NCBI RefSeq assembly: GCF_009734445.1
Contig: NZ_CP046457.1
Span: 744,001-808,000, forward strand
Reading direction: 5' to 3'
Length of the DNA stretch: 64,000 bases
Origin: Candidatus Syntrophocurvum alkaliphilum
GTDB lineage: Bacteria; Bacillota; Syntrophomonadia; Syntrophomonadales; Syntrophomonadaceae
Shown: piece by piece, positions 43,363 through 51,948 of the stretch
How positions within the stretch are numbered: the stretch's first letter is position 1
Layout: every line of letters begins with the position of its first letter
Made by a program: the position numbers and the translations under genes
Notes under the pieces: model-generated
Told to the model about the DNA's origin: nothing
The model's database searches: none
What the model saw: only the letters and a program-made list of their open reading frames with translations

Positions 43363-44202
43363 ATGGAAAAAACAATTCAACCATTTTTTATTTATAATGA
43401 TGAAATAAAGGATAGTAATGAATTTAATAAAAATTTAATACAAGGTTTAAATATATATGAAGTTATAAGAGTTATTAAAGGTGTTCCCTTATTCTTAGAA
43501 GACCATCTTGAAAGAATGGAAAATTCATTTAAAATAACAGGGTTAACACTTCCTATTAGTACTGAAAGGATTATTGAGAGAATTAACTTACTAATAAGTA
43601 AGAATAGTTATGTGGATGGCAATATCAAATTTCTTTTTAAGTTTGAAAAAAACTTTAACAATTTATCAAAAGCAACATTTTATGCTTACTATATAAAGCA
43701 CTATTATCCTACTAAAGACAAAGTCCTCTTTGGAGTAGATACTGTTTTATTTGAAGGAACCCGAGATAATCCCCATGCTAAAATTATAGATAATAATCTA
43801 AGAAACAAAATTAATGAAATATTAATGAATTCTAATGTGTATGAAGTAATCCTTTTAGATAGAAATGCATTTATAACCGAGGGTAGCAGGTCAAACTTAT
43901 TTTTTGTAAAAAACAATTCACTTTATACTGCACCTTTGGCAGATGTATTACCCGGTATAACTAGAGGCTATATTATTGATATTGCAAAAAGTTTAAATTA
44001 TGATGTGATTGAGAAACCAATACATCTAAATGAATTAAATATGTTTGATGGAGTATTTTTAACAGGGACATCACCAAAAGTATTGCCAATTAAAACAATT
44101 GATGATATCAAATATAAATCGGCAAATAATGAAGTGATTATAAATTTAATTAAGAAATATGATGAAGTAATAAAAAATTATATTTATTTACAAAAGAAAT
44201 AA
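43363..44202 (+). CDS. Class IV aminotransferase (branched-chain / aminodeoxychorismate lyase-like)
   Basis: The PLP enzyme has 279 residues and fold type IV. GLNIYEVIRVIKGVPLFLED opens it, AKIIDNNLRNKINEIL has the PLP lysine region changed (the expected Lys is in HAKIIDNN), EVILLDRNAFITEGSRSNLF binds PLP through Glu, and LTGTSPKVLPIKTID ends it. The group includes branched-chain and D-amino acid aminotransferases and PabC, which cannot be separated on these motifs. AGGAGG supports the start. Confidence 0.85.
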   Translation: MEKTIQPFFIYNDEIKDSNEFNKNLIQGLNIYEVIRVIKGVPLFLEDHLERMENSFKITGLTLPISTERIIERINLLISKNSYVDGNIKFLFKFEKNFNNLSKATFYAYYIKHYYPTKDKVLFGVDTVLFEGTRDNPHAKIIDNNLRNKINEILMNSNVYEVILLDRNAFITEGSRSNLFFVKNNSLYTAPLADVLPGITRGYIIDIAKSLNYDVIEKPIHLNELNMFDGVFLTGTSPKVLPIKTIDDIKYKSANNEVIINLIKKYDEVIKNYIYLQKK

Positions 44203-44222
44203 AGCCACACTTATGTGTGGCT
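44203..44222 (-). terminator. Terminator after the copper-binding protein gene
   Basis: AGCCACAC (44203-44210) pairs with GTGTGGCT (44215-44222). The minus strand then has TTTATTTCTTTTG. It may also serve the plus-strand aminotransferase gene that ends at 44202. Confidence 0.75.
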
Positions 44223-44242
44223 ACTAAAAATTACTAGCTAAC

Positions 44243-44587
44243 TTATCCAGCCATTTGTCTACACATTTCTGCACACTGACGACAAATCTGCGCACATTTT
44301 TGACAATGCTCATCTTTAAACATCTCGCATTCTTGAGCACATGCATCACAGATATCAGCACAAAGCTTACACAATTCTTTTGAAAAGCCACTGTTTCTAG
44401 CCATATACTGAGCTGATAATACACATATTTGTGCACAATCGTTTAATAGTTGAATACATTGTGATCGAGCTTGTACATCTGGCTCGTCTAAGCATGCTCT
44501 AAAACATTCTTCACATGCTCGGGCACATTTTAAACATTCGTCAATGCATTGATCGAGCATTTTAGGTAAAGTCATTAATATTGACAC
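44243..44587 (-). CDS. Four-helix-bundle copper-binding protein (Csp / DUF326)
   Basis: This 114-residue, Cys-rich protein has the CxxxC pattern on each helix: CIDECLKCARACEECFRAC, CIQLLNDCAQIC, LCADICDACAQECEMF and CQKCAQICRQCAEMC. Csp proteins store many Cu(I) ions within the bundle. No export signal is seen, so it is a cytosolic Csp3-like form. Start is GTG at 44587, eight bases after AAAGGAGG. It lies next to a small zinc-finger-like protein transcribed the other way. Confidence 0.93.
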   Translation of the reverse strand: MSILMTLPKMLDQCIDECLKCARACEECFRACLDEPDVQARSQCIQLLNDCAQICVLSAQYMARNSGFSKELCKLCADICDACAQECEMFKDEHCQKCAQICRQCAEMCRQMAG

Positions 44588-44719
44588 ACAAAAATCCTCC
44601 TTTCGCTTAATATTTTTAATTTTTACTATATCCTTATGTAGTATTCGAGTAGATTATGGAAATAATGGTTCAAAAAAGGTATATTATAGAATATATATAA
44701 TCATTAATGGAGGGAAAGG

Positions 44720-44914
44720 ATGACTTGTAAATTTTGTGGGAAAAAGGTAGCAGAGTTTAACTGTGAATCTTGTGGTAAACTGATTTGTACAGATTGTGCT
44801 AAAATAGAGCTCCATAGTTATGGATGTCAATCTGTTTATCATGTTGCTTATTGTTTAGACTGTGAAAGTTCATTTTTAGTACGTTTATTTAAACGATTGT
44901 TTATTAAAAAATAA
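44720..44914 (+). CDS. Small Cys-rich zinc-finger-like protein
   Basis: This 64-residue protein has eight cysteines: CKFCGKKVAEFNCESCGKLI, CTDC, then YGCQ and YCLDC, and two His. The pattern suggests two zinc sites, like a B-box or LIM-type knuckle, followed by a basic hydrophobic tail (SFLVRLFKRLFIKK) that may touch the membrane. GGAGGGAAAGG gives a strong ribosome site. I cannot name its partner; its divergent placement beside the copper protein may be meaningful. Confidence 0.75.
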   Translation: MTCKFCGKKVAEFNCESCGKLICTDCAKIELHSYGCQSVYHVAYCLDCESSFLVRLFKRLFIKK

Positions 44915-44956
44915 AGATATTAAACTATATTCATAATATTAATTAATTAAATGTAG

Positions 44957-45030
44957 AAGTAATCACAAAATACTTAAGGTGAGCTAACTTTTTTATCTGA
45001 GTATTTAAATAACAAGGTGTAGTTAATGGG
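44957..45030 (+). repeat. Dispersed intergenic repeat, degenerate copy 7
   Basis: AGTAATCACAAAATACTTAA, then GGTGAGCTAACTTTTTTATC and AATAACAAGGTGTAG follow the order of the A end with many changes. It lies just beyond the lipA stop. Confidence 0.6.
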
Positions 45031-45040
45031 GAGAAAAAAA

Positions 45041-45904
45041 TCACCCCTTTTTAAGGTAATTTAATGCTGTAGCCGCTTTATATGAACTTCTAACAAAAGG
45101 TCCGCTTTCTACAAATCTGATTCCTTTTTGTTTGGCTATATCTTTATACTCGCTAAATTGCTCTAAAGTTATATATTCTTTTACTTCTAAATGGTTTCTG
45201 GAAGGTTGTAAATATTGACCAATTGTTAAAATATCACAATTTATATTTACTAAGTCATTTATTAAGTCCAAAACATTTTGTTTTGACTCCCCTAGCCCAA
45301 TCATTATTCCTGTCTTGGTTAATATTAGTGGGTTTTCTTCCTTAACAAATTGCAGCAGTTTTAATGACTTTTCATAGGAGGCTTGGGGTCTTATTAAATT
45401 ATATAGAGCTGGTACAGTTTCAATATTATGATTGATTATCTCGGGTTTAGCTTTGATTATTTTTAATATAGCTTCTTTATTACCTTTAAAATCAGGAATT
45501 AAGACTTCTATACTAGTATTGGGGTTAAATTTTTTAATATTATTTATAGTTTCAACAAAATGTTCTGCCCCTCCATCATCTAAATCATCTCTAGTTACTG
45601 ATGTTATAACAGCATGAGTCAAACCTAAATGCTTTACACCCTTTGCAACATTTATTGGTTCCTCTGGATCTATTTTATTGGGATTACCTTTATTAACACC
45701 ACAAAAGGAGCAATTTCTAGTACAGGTATCCCCCATTAACATAAATGTTGCGGTTTTATCTTTAAAGCATTCTCCTTTATTAGGACATTTAGCACCTTCA
45801 CAAACTGTGTTTAAGGATAATTCTTTGAGCATCTTATTCATTGAATTTAAACTTTTAGTTTCAGGAATTTTTTTATTCAACCAGGGTGGCTTTCTTATTG
45901 TCAT
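45041..45904 (-). CDS. lipA: Lipoyl synthase
   Basis: LipA is a radical SAM enzyme that inserts two sulfurs into octanoyl groups on lipoyl domains. The 287-residue protein has both cluster motifs: auxiliary CEGAKCPNKGEC (three Cys) and radical SAM CTRNCSFCGV, with the C-terminal RSSY-type SGPFVRSSYKAA. It overlaps lipB by 32 bases, so the two are co-translated. Confidence 0.97.
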   Translation of the reverse strand: MTIRKPPWLNKKIPETKSLNSMNKMLKELSLNTVCEGAKCPNKGECFKDKTATFMLMGDTCTRNCSFCGVNKGNPNKIDPEEPINVAKGVKHLGLTHAVITSVTRDDLDDGGAEHFVETINNIKKFNPNTSIEVLIPDFKGNKEAILKIIKAKPEIINHNIETVPALYNLIRPQASYEKSLKLLQFVKEENPLILTKTGIMIGLGESKQNVLDLINDLVNINCDILTIGQYLQPSRNHLEVKEYITLEQFSEYKDIAKQKGIRFVESGPFVRSSYKAATALNYLKKG

Positions 45905-46571
45905 AGGTATTTCTCACCTCTTCGATTGTTGTAGAAATCAATCTTGTATTAAATACATTTTCAAAACTTTGGGTAAGTGAATTTATAATTTGGGTATACT
46001 CAATATTACTATTTATGTCTTGAATTGATGTAACTCCTAAACTTAAACCACAGGGATTAATATAATTAAAATGTTCAAGATTTGTTTTGTAGTTTAATGC
46101 AAAACCATGCATTGTTGTATTTTTTTTAAAAGCAACTCCAATAGCACAAACCTTTTTATTATTTACCCAAACCCCCGTTAAACCATCATTTCTATAACTA
46201 TCAATATTTATACTAGTTAATGTATCAATGATTAATTGTTCTATATTATAAATATATTTGCGAACCGAAGTTTTAAATAGCTTTAGATTAAATATTGGAT
46301 ATCCTACTATTTGTCCAGGTCCATGATAGGTAACTTTACCACCCCTATTAGTTTCATAAATCTCAAATCCTAATGATTTTAAATATTCAGGGTTAAGTAA
46401 AAAATCTTTATATTTTTTGCTAACTCCAATGGTGAATACTGGATAATGTTCAACTAATAAAAAAAAGCCAGGTATTGATCTATTATTATTTATTAATTCA
46501 GCTAGCTCTATTTGTATTTTATAAGAATCTTGATATTTCATTTTTCCTAAGTCAATAAAAGGGATATTCAT
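45873..46571 (-). CDS. lipB: Octanoyl-[acyl carrier protein]:protein octanoyltransferase
   Basis: LipB moves octanoate from ACP to lipoyl domains. The 232-residue protein shows NRGGKVTYHGPGQIVGYPIF, the acyl-binding Lys in KKVCAIGVAFKKNTTMHGFA and the catalytic Cys in INPCGLSLGVTS. Length and order are normal. GGAGG precedes the ATG. The pair lipB-lipA means lipoylation is made by the octanoyl route in this organism. Confidence 0.95.
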   Translation of the reverse strand: MNIPFIDLGKMKYQDSYKIQIELAELINNNRSIPGFFLLVEHYPVFTIGVSKKYKDFLLNPEYLKSLGFEIYETNRGGKVTYHGPGQIVGYPIFNLKLFKTSVRKYIYNIEQLIIDTLTSINIDSYRNDGLTGVWVNNKKVCAIGVAFKKNTTMHGFALNYKTNLEHFNYINPCGLSLGVTSIQDINSNIEYTQIINSLTQSFENVFNTRLISTTIEEVRNTYDNKKATLVE

Positions 46572-46661
46572 TGAAGACCTCCACTACAAGAGTTTACAAT
46601 TCATTTTATCAAACTTATATAGCATAAAAAATGCAAATTATGATAAAATACGACCATCCTC

Positions 46662-46740
46662 TTGACGGAACAATTGTTCTGCTGTATTATCATAATTGAA
46701 AAAAGAACAAACGTTCCATGCCAAAGGAGGTGAATTTTAA
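46662..46740 (+). promoter_or_regulatory. Promoter with tandem LexA boxes ahead of the 35-residue peptide
   Basis: TTGACG (46662-46667) and TATTAT (46685-46690) are 17 bases apart. GAACAATTGTTC (46668-46679), a perfect LexA box, fills the spacer. A second box, GAACAAACGTTC (46705-46716), lies about at +10. AAAGGAGGTGA then precedes the ATG by six bases. The double operator suggests very tight control. Confidence 0.88.
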
Positions 46741-46848
46741 ATGTTTGATGATTTTACAAAAAAAGATTTTTTACAAACCATATTAAGTACAATTAGTATG
46801 TTAATAGCAGGATACTTTATAATTGCTGGGGTGTTTATAATTTTTTAA
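46741..46848 (+). CDS. LexA-controlled 35-residue single-span membrane peptide
   Basis: The frame reads MFDDFTKKDFLQT and then one hydrophobic helix (ILSTISMLIAGYFIIAGVFI and IF), ending in TAA at 46846-46848. It has an excellent ribosome site and tandem LexA boxes in its promoter, so it is very probably made only during SOS. Small SOS peptides of this shape include the E. coli membrane toxin TisB and cell-division inhibitors, but I see no sequence likeness to either. It is coded alone, converging on a Nudix gene. The function is unknown; membrane depolarisation or division arrest are ideas only. Confidence 0.82.
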   Translation: MFDDFTKKDFLQTILSTISMLIAGYFIIAGVFIIF

Positions 46849-46853
46849 ACACC

Positions 46854-47378
46854 TTAGACGTTATTTGTAGGACAATCTTCTTTCAATTTTTTTATAACCT
46901 TTTTATCAGTGGAAAAGGCTAATTCTGGGAGGTTATTTAAGTTGAAAAAACCTATATCTGTTAGATCATCTCGAGCCTCAGGATAACCACCAATTATATC
47001 TCCTAAAAACCAGATACCCACACTATGCTTTTCTGGATCGTGAAAATTAGAATGAACATCATATACCCTATCTATGTTGATATCTAAATTAGTTTCCTCT
47101 TTAAATTCCCTTTTTGTTCCATCATAAACATCCTCATGGTATTCTAAATAACCACATGGAATGCACCATAGACCTTTTCTTTTGCCATATTTTCTTTTCC
47201 CAAGTAATATTTCATTTTTTTCATTAAAAACAATAGCCGCTACACCAACTGCTGGGTTTTCAAATAATATGTAAGAACAATCAGTACAGGTAAGACGAGG
47301 AATATCACCAGTTATATGTATCTGGTAATTTAACTCACTTCCACACTTTGGGCAATAAAAAAATCTTTGTTTTATCAT
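46854..47378 (-). CDS. Nudix hydrolase with N-terminal zinc ribbon
   Basis: The 174-residue protein opens with a zinc ribbon (FFYCPKCGSELN, then LTCTDCSYILFENP) and a Nudix domain starting VGVAAIVFNEKNEILLGKR. The Nudix box GYLEYHEDVYDGTKREFKEE is complete (G-x5-E-x7-RE-x2-EE). NADH pyrophosphatase-like enzymes share this ribbon, but the family also hydrolyses other nucleoside diphosphate compounds. ATG at 47378 follows GAGGTG. Confidence 0.9.
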   Translation of the reverse strand: MIKQRFFYCPKCGSELNYQIHITGDIPRLTCTDCSYILFENPAVGVAAIVFNEKNEILLGKRKYGKRKGLWCIPCGYLEYHEDVYDGTKREFKEETNLDINIDRVYDVHSNFHDPEKHSVGIWFLGDIIGGYPEARDDLTDIGFFNLNNLPELAFSTDKKVIKKLKEDCPTNNV

Positions 47379-47781
47379 CCTATGCACCTCATAAGTACAA
47401 AAATATTAATATATAGCTCTAGTATTTAGAATACTATAAGTAGAAATTACAAACAAATATCTATAACCTTTTTTTTCTAGGAAATGAATATAGATATAAA
47501 GCCTATAAAGAAAAAAATGAAATTATATGTGTACTAATAGAGAATAATCATTTTTCCTACAGATATTAATTAATTGAATATACAATTTGTATGGTCGGTT
47601 TGTATAACGACCTTTTTAGCATGACTTTAAAACTAAGACCAATTAGCTATTATCTTTCGACAAATACATATTTAAGAGAACTAAGGAAAAAAATAAAATA
47701 TTAATCATGGTTTGCTCAGCCGATTCTATAGTCTAAGTTTGTCTTTTCACAGTGAAACCACTATTTTTTTTGAGGTGTCAT
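47379..47781. other. Intergenic stretch with a decayed frame, an orphan terminator and a repeat
   Basis: A short plus-strand frame near 47470-47570 reads FLGNEYRYKAYKEKNEI and then ends; it resembles a piece of a lost gene, but I cannot name it with confidence. GGTCG (47593-47597) pairs with CGACC (47608-47612) and TTTTT follows, a plus-strand terminator without an intact gene before it. The repeat copy at 47707-47760 precedes the ger operon. Confidence 0.35.
47707..47760 (+). repeat. Dispersed intergenic repeat, B-end copy 8
   Basis: It keeps GGTTTGCTCAGCCGATTC, TATAGTCTAAGTTTGTC and TTTTCACAGTGAAACC. It lies about 20 bases before the start of the ger operon, so it may influence that operon's expression. 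Confidence 0.82.
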
Positions 47782-49344
47782 ATGTTTAGATTTTTATTTA
47801 ATAAATTAAAATATTTAGGATTAAAGTCTGCAAATAAAACAAATCAAAATAATACAGTCATAACATCAAACTTAAAACAAAATATAGCACATTTTAAAAA
47901 TAGCCTTGGTGATAGTAACGATATTATTATTCGTGAATTTAAAATAGGTAAAAAGCACAATATTGATGTAGCTTTAATATACATAGATGGGATGGCAGAT
48001 GATGCATTAATTACTGAAGTAATTAAGCCACTTATGTATGACATAAATCTCAAAAACAGAAGAATACAAAATAATATTGATTATTTTAAAAATGAATTAA
48101 TTGCGATTGGTGAAATTGAAACAACAAACTCATCTCCCCAACTATTAGCAGCAATATTATCCGGTGATACAGTTTTATTAATAAATAATAGTAAACAAGC
48201 AATTATTATTGATACAAAAGGATGGGTAAACCGAAATGTTGAGGAACCTGATACAGAACGTACTGTTCGAGGACCACGTGAAGGATTTACTGAAACTTTA
48301 AGGTTTAATACTACCTTACTGCGAAGAAAAATACAAAATCCAAATTTAGTATTTGAGGCTTTTACTATTGGTAAACAAACAAAAACTTTAATTTCAATAG
48401 CCTATATTAAAAATATAGCTAATCCCAAAATAGTTGAAGAAGTCAAAAGAAGAATAGAAAGAATAGATACAGATGCAATTTTAGAATCAGGTTATATTGA
48501 ACAGTTTATTGAGGATGCTCCATTGTCAGTCTTTTCTACAGTAGGTAATAGTGAGAGACCTGATAAAGTAGCTGGTAAAATTCTCGAAGGAAGAGTAGCA
48601 ATAATAGTTGATGGTACACCTACGGTTTTAACTGTACCTATGTTATTTATTGAAGGTTTTCAGGCTCCTGAGGATTATTATTCTAGGTATAGCTATGCAA
48701 CATTGATAAGATTAGTAAGATTATTTGGTTTTCTCATAGCACTTTTATTACCTAGTATTTATATAGCTTTACATAGTTATCACCAAGAACTTGTACCAAC
48801 ACCTTTACTAAAAACAATGGCAACACAAACTGAAGGGACACCTTTTCCGGTAGTAATTGAAGTAATATTAATGGGATTTATCTTCGAAGTTTTACGTGAA
48901 GCAGGGGTAAGACTACCTAATCAAATAGGTCCTGCTATAACAATTGTTGGTTCATTAATTATTGGTGATGCTGCTGTACAGGCTGGTTTAGTTGGTGCCC
49001 CTGTTATTATAGTTATTGCACTTACAACTTTAACAACTTTTTTAGCAGTTCCTCATATTGATGCTGTAACAATATTACGTTATGTATTAGTACTATTAGC
49101 AGGATTGCTAGGTGGAATTGGTATTGCTGTTGGTGTTATTGCAATAGTAATACACTTAAGCTCCCTTCGTTCGTTTGGAGTACCATATCTATCACCATTA
49201 GCTCCATTAACACCTGAAGGATTACAAGATACTTTAGTTAGGTTTCCACCATGGTTACAATTAATTCGACCTAAATTAATTACTGACAATGAATATAAAC
49301 AAAGCAAGAAACAAAAGCCTAGAGCCTCTAAACATAAGCACTAA
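47782..49344 (+). CDS. gerAA: Spore germination receptor subunit A (GerA family)
   Basis: The 520-residue protein has a soluble N-terminal half and about five to six membrane spans, with the GerA markers NIIDTKGWVNR-type IIDTKGWVNRNVEEP, VRGPREGFTETLRFNT, PTVLTVPMLFIEGFQAPEDYY and GVRLPNQIGPAITIVGSLII. It forms the membrane part of a germinant receptor in the inner spore membrane. ATG at 47782 follows GAGGTGTCAT; upstream in-frame codons lie in the repeat and are not coding. Confidence 0.95.
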   Translation: MFRFLFNKLKYLGLKSANKTNQNNTVITSNLKQNIAHFKNSLGDSNDIIIREFKIGKKHNIDVALIYIDGMADDALITEVIKPLMYDINLKNRRIQNNIDYFKNELIAIGEIETTNSSPQLLAAILSGDTVLLINNSKQAIIIDTKGWVNRNVEEPDTERTVRGPREGFTETLRFNTTLLRRKIQNPNLVFEAFTIGKQTKTLISIAYIKNIANPKIVEEVKRRIERIDTDAILESGYIEQFIEDAPLSVFSTVGNSERPDKVAGKILEGRVAIIVDGTPTVLTVPMLFIEGFQAPEDYYSRYSYATLIRLVRLFGFLIALLLPSIYIALHSYHQELVPTPLLKTMATQTEGTPFPVVIEVILMGFIFEVLREAGVRLPNQIGPAITIVGSLIIGDAAVQAGLVGAPVIIVIALTTLTTFLAVPHIDAVTILRYVLVLLAGLLGGIGIAVGVIAIVIHLSSLRSFGVPYLSPLAPLTPEGLQDTLVRFPPWLQLIRPKLITDNEYKQSKKQKPRASKHKH

Positions 49345-49360
49345 TTTTGGAGTTGATACT

Positions 49361-50593
49361 ATGAATAGTAATATTAAAAATTTTATAGTTGTTTTTATAA
49401 TAATTTTATTTCTATCACTTGCAGGATGTTGGGATAGGCAAGATTTGAGAGATATAGCTATAGTTTCTGCATTAGGTATTGATAAATTAGATGATGAAAA
49501 TATATTACTAACTGTTCAAGTAATTAATTTACAACAATTACAACAACAAGAAGGAGCTGGGTTTTCACCCGGAGAAGAAGATTTAGCATTTGTGAATTTC
49601 AGTCATCATGGAAAAAGCTTTTTTTCAGCTAAAAGAGAGCTCACCCATACTATACCATCTAGAGTATTTGGAGGTCATACTGCTGTAATTATTTTTGGGA
49701 AAGAAAAAGCTGAAAAAGGTCTTTTACCACATTTAGATTTTATAATACGTGATTATGATTTTAGAAGGAATAAGCATGTTATAGTTGCAGATGGAAAAGC
49801 AAAAGATATTTTAAATGTTAAAACTGAAATTACACCTATACCAGGTTTTGCTATAGAACAGTTAATTGATCAAGCATGTAGACATTCGCATGCACCTAAA
49901 ATTACTGTACAAGAATTTATTTTCCGGACTATGACTCCAGGTATGGTTCCAGTTGCTCCCATGATATTTATAGAATCTGAAGAAAAAGAAGGTGTAGCTG
50001 AAAATGAAGAACATGACCAAGAAGAAGTAAATCAGGAGCTAGATCAAAAGCAAGCATTATATTTAAGAGATACTGCAGTTTTTAATAAAGATGTGGAAAT
50101 GGTAGGTAAATTTAACAAAGATGAAACACGCGGGATGTATTGGGTTTTTGGTGATGTTACTTCAGCTAATATTTATATTGAAGGTATTAATAATGATTTA
50201 CAAGTTGCAACTGAAATTATAAGGGCATCTAGCAAAATAACCCCTATTTATGAAAATAATCGTTTTAGCATATTGGTAGAGATAAATATAAAAAGCATAT
50301 TAGGTGAAGCACATAATGGTATAGATTTGCTTGATGAGAAAAACTGGGAGAAAATCAAAAAGGAACAAGCATTAGTTGTAGAAGGCGAAATAGAAAAAGC
50401 GATTAATAAAGCTAAAGATTTAAATTCAGATGTATTTGGCTTTGGTAATACTATTTATAAAAAATATCCTAATGAATGGAAACAGATTGAAGATAATTGG
50501 CATGAAAAATTTGCCGATTTAGATATTGCAATAAAAATCAAGTCTAATGTAGTTCGCTCTGAAATGATTGACAGAACACTAGAATCTAGATAA
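49361..50593 (+). CDS. gerAC: Ger(x)C lipoprotein, germination receptor subunit C
   Basis: The 410-residue protein has a lipobox signal (FLSLAGC, Cys about residue 23) followed at once by WDRQDLRDIAIVSALGIDK, the standard opening of GerC. The central VFGGHTAVIIFGKEKAEKGL and DYDFRRNKHVIVADG are typical. An acidic insert (EEHDQEEVNQELDQ) lies near the middle. ATG at 49361 follows TTGGAG, 17 bases after gerA. Confidence 0.93.
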   Translation: MNSNIKNFIVVFIIILFLSLAGCWDRQDLRDIAIVSALGIDKLDDENILLTVQVINLQQLQQQEGAGFSPGEEDLAFVNFSHHGKSFFSAKRELTHTIPSRVFGGHTAVIIFGKEKAEKGLLPHLDFIIRDYDFRRNKHVIVADGKAKDILNVKTEITPIPGFAIEQLIDQACRHSHAPKITVQEFIFRTMTPGMVPVAPMIFIESEEKEGVAENEEHDQEEVNQELDQKQALYLRDTAVFNKDVEMVGKFNKDETRGMYWVFGDVTSANIYIEGINNDLQVATEIIRASSKITPIYENNRFSILVEINIKSILGEAHNGIDLLDEKNWEKIKKEQALVVEGEIEKAINKAKDLNSDVFGFGNTIYKKYPNEWKQIEDNWHEKFADLDIAIKIKSNVVRSEMIDRTLESR

Positions 50594-50608
50594 AAGTAAG
50601 GTGTTTAA

Positions 50609-50824
50609 ATGATTTATATTTTTATAGCTTTTAGTTTTTTAATCATATGTTTAGTTGAAGTCCCTTATTTAGTTCAAAATAACTATAGGAGGGACTTAAT
50701 AGTATTTTCTTTTTTTTTAATATTAGCCATAAGTCTAAGTTTTATATATATTTCAGGAATAACTATACCTTCTCCAAATAATGCAATTGAATTTGTGATT
50801 AAGAGTGTTTTTTCTATTTCCTAA
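50609..50824 (+). CDS. Small two-span membrane protein, likely germination D subunit
   Basis: This 71-residue protein has two membrane helices (IYIFIAFSFLIICLVEVPYL and IVFSFFLILAISLSFIYIS). It lies between the C and B subunit genes, in the place where some ger operons carry a small D subunit that tunes receptor response. The sequence itself is not distinctive, so the call depends on position and topology. AAGGTG supports the ATG. Confidence 0.6.
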   Translation: MIYIFIAFSFLIICLVEVPYLVQNNYRRDLIVFSFFLILAISLSFIYISGITIPSPNNAIEFVIKSVFSIS

Positions 50825-50850
50825 TAATTAAATAAGGAGTTAAAAGTTTT

Positions 50851-51948
50851 ATGAATCTTGATCCCGGTAAAATAGCTTCATCACAATTATCATTTTTAGT
50901 TATAGGTTTTCTCATAGGTTCATCTGTTCTTTTTCCACCTGGAACATTTGCAGGTAATGCTGCATGGGCTACAGTACTTGTGGGCGCATCTATTGGATTA
51001 TTATATTTATACATATATATTAAATTAATAAACAAATATCCCGGAAAAACTATTGTGGAAATTAATGAAGATATATTAGGAGTTTATCTAGGTAAGCTTT
51101 TTTCTTTTTTATATTTACTTTATTTTTTTCATTTAGGTGCTTTAGTTTTACGCAATTTTGGTGATGGTTATAAAATTTTTCTTACAAAAACACCTGTAGA
51201 GGTAATAATGTTAACATTTATTTTATTAAGTGCTTATGCTATTAAAAGTGGTATAGAAGTTATAGGAAGAACCACTGGGTTTTTTATATTAATAATATTT
51301 TTTATAATAATAATGGATACTATACTTGTCTATAGAATGGTGGAAATTGAAAGGCTTTTGCCAATGTTTGATATTAGTGTAAAAAAGTTTTTGCAAATTA
51401 GTTTTGCTGCAAGCGCTTTTCCGTTTGCTGAAATAGTAGTTTTTCTAATGATTGTGGGTTTTGTTAATAAGCAGAAAGAAACTGGTAAGGCACTGATTGT
51501 GGGTTATATTGTAGTAGTAGGGTATTTATTATTAGTTGCAATAAGAAATGTAGCAGTACTTGGTCCTTTAGTAACTGTAGAAAAATATCCTTCATTAATG
51601 GTTGTTAGGCTTATAGATGTAGCTGAAGTCTTTACACGTATTGATGTATTAGTAGCATTTATAATAGTAATTGTTGCTTTTGTAAAGATAACTATATGTT
51701 ACTATGCAACAGTATTAGGAGTTGCACAGGTAACAAAAATGCAGACCTATAAGCCTTTAACTTTACCTATTGGAATATTAATGTTAATACTAGCTATAAT
51801 TCAATTTGATAATGTTGCAGAAAATATTAATTTTGCTATTGATGTTTATCCTTATTATGCTCTACTCTTTCAGTTTATACTGCCATTCTTAACCTTAATC
51901 ATAGGATATATTAGAAAATTCCCGGGGGCAGAGACACTTAATGACTAA
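50851..51948 (+). CDS. gerAB: Spore germination permease subunit B (GerAB family)
   Basis: The 365-residue protein has about ten membrane spans of the APC-related GerAB family. KIASSQLSFLVIGFLIGSSV, FPPGTFAGNAAWATVLVG and NEDILGVYLGKLFSFLYLLY are characteristic. GerB binds the germinant, but the ligand cannot be read from sequence. It ends the ger operon and its stop overlaps the converging MFS gene by four bases. Confidence 0.93.
   Translation: MNLDPGKIASSQLSFLVIGFLIGSSVLFPPGTFAGNAAWATVLVGASIGLLYLYIYIKLINKYPGKTIVEINEDILGVYLGKLFSFLYLLYFFHLGALVLRNFGDGYKIFLTKTPVEVIMLTFILLSAYAIKSGIEVIGRTTGFFILIIFFIIIMDTILVYRMVEIERLLPMFDISVKKFLQISFAASAFPFAEIVVFLMIVGFVNKQKETGKALIVGYIVVVGYLLLVAIRNVAVLGPLVTVEKYPSLMVVRLIDVAEVFTRIDVLVAFIIVIVAFVKITICYYATVLGVAQVTKMQTYKPLTLPIGILMLILAIIQFDNVAENINFAIDVYPYYALLFQFILPFLTLIIGYIRKFPGAETLND

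Noticed and set aside
44224-44436. Cys-containing 70-codon frame inside the copper-binding protein gene
   Set aside because: Same strand but another frame; the Csp frame has perfect family motifs and a strong ribosome site.
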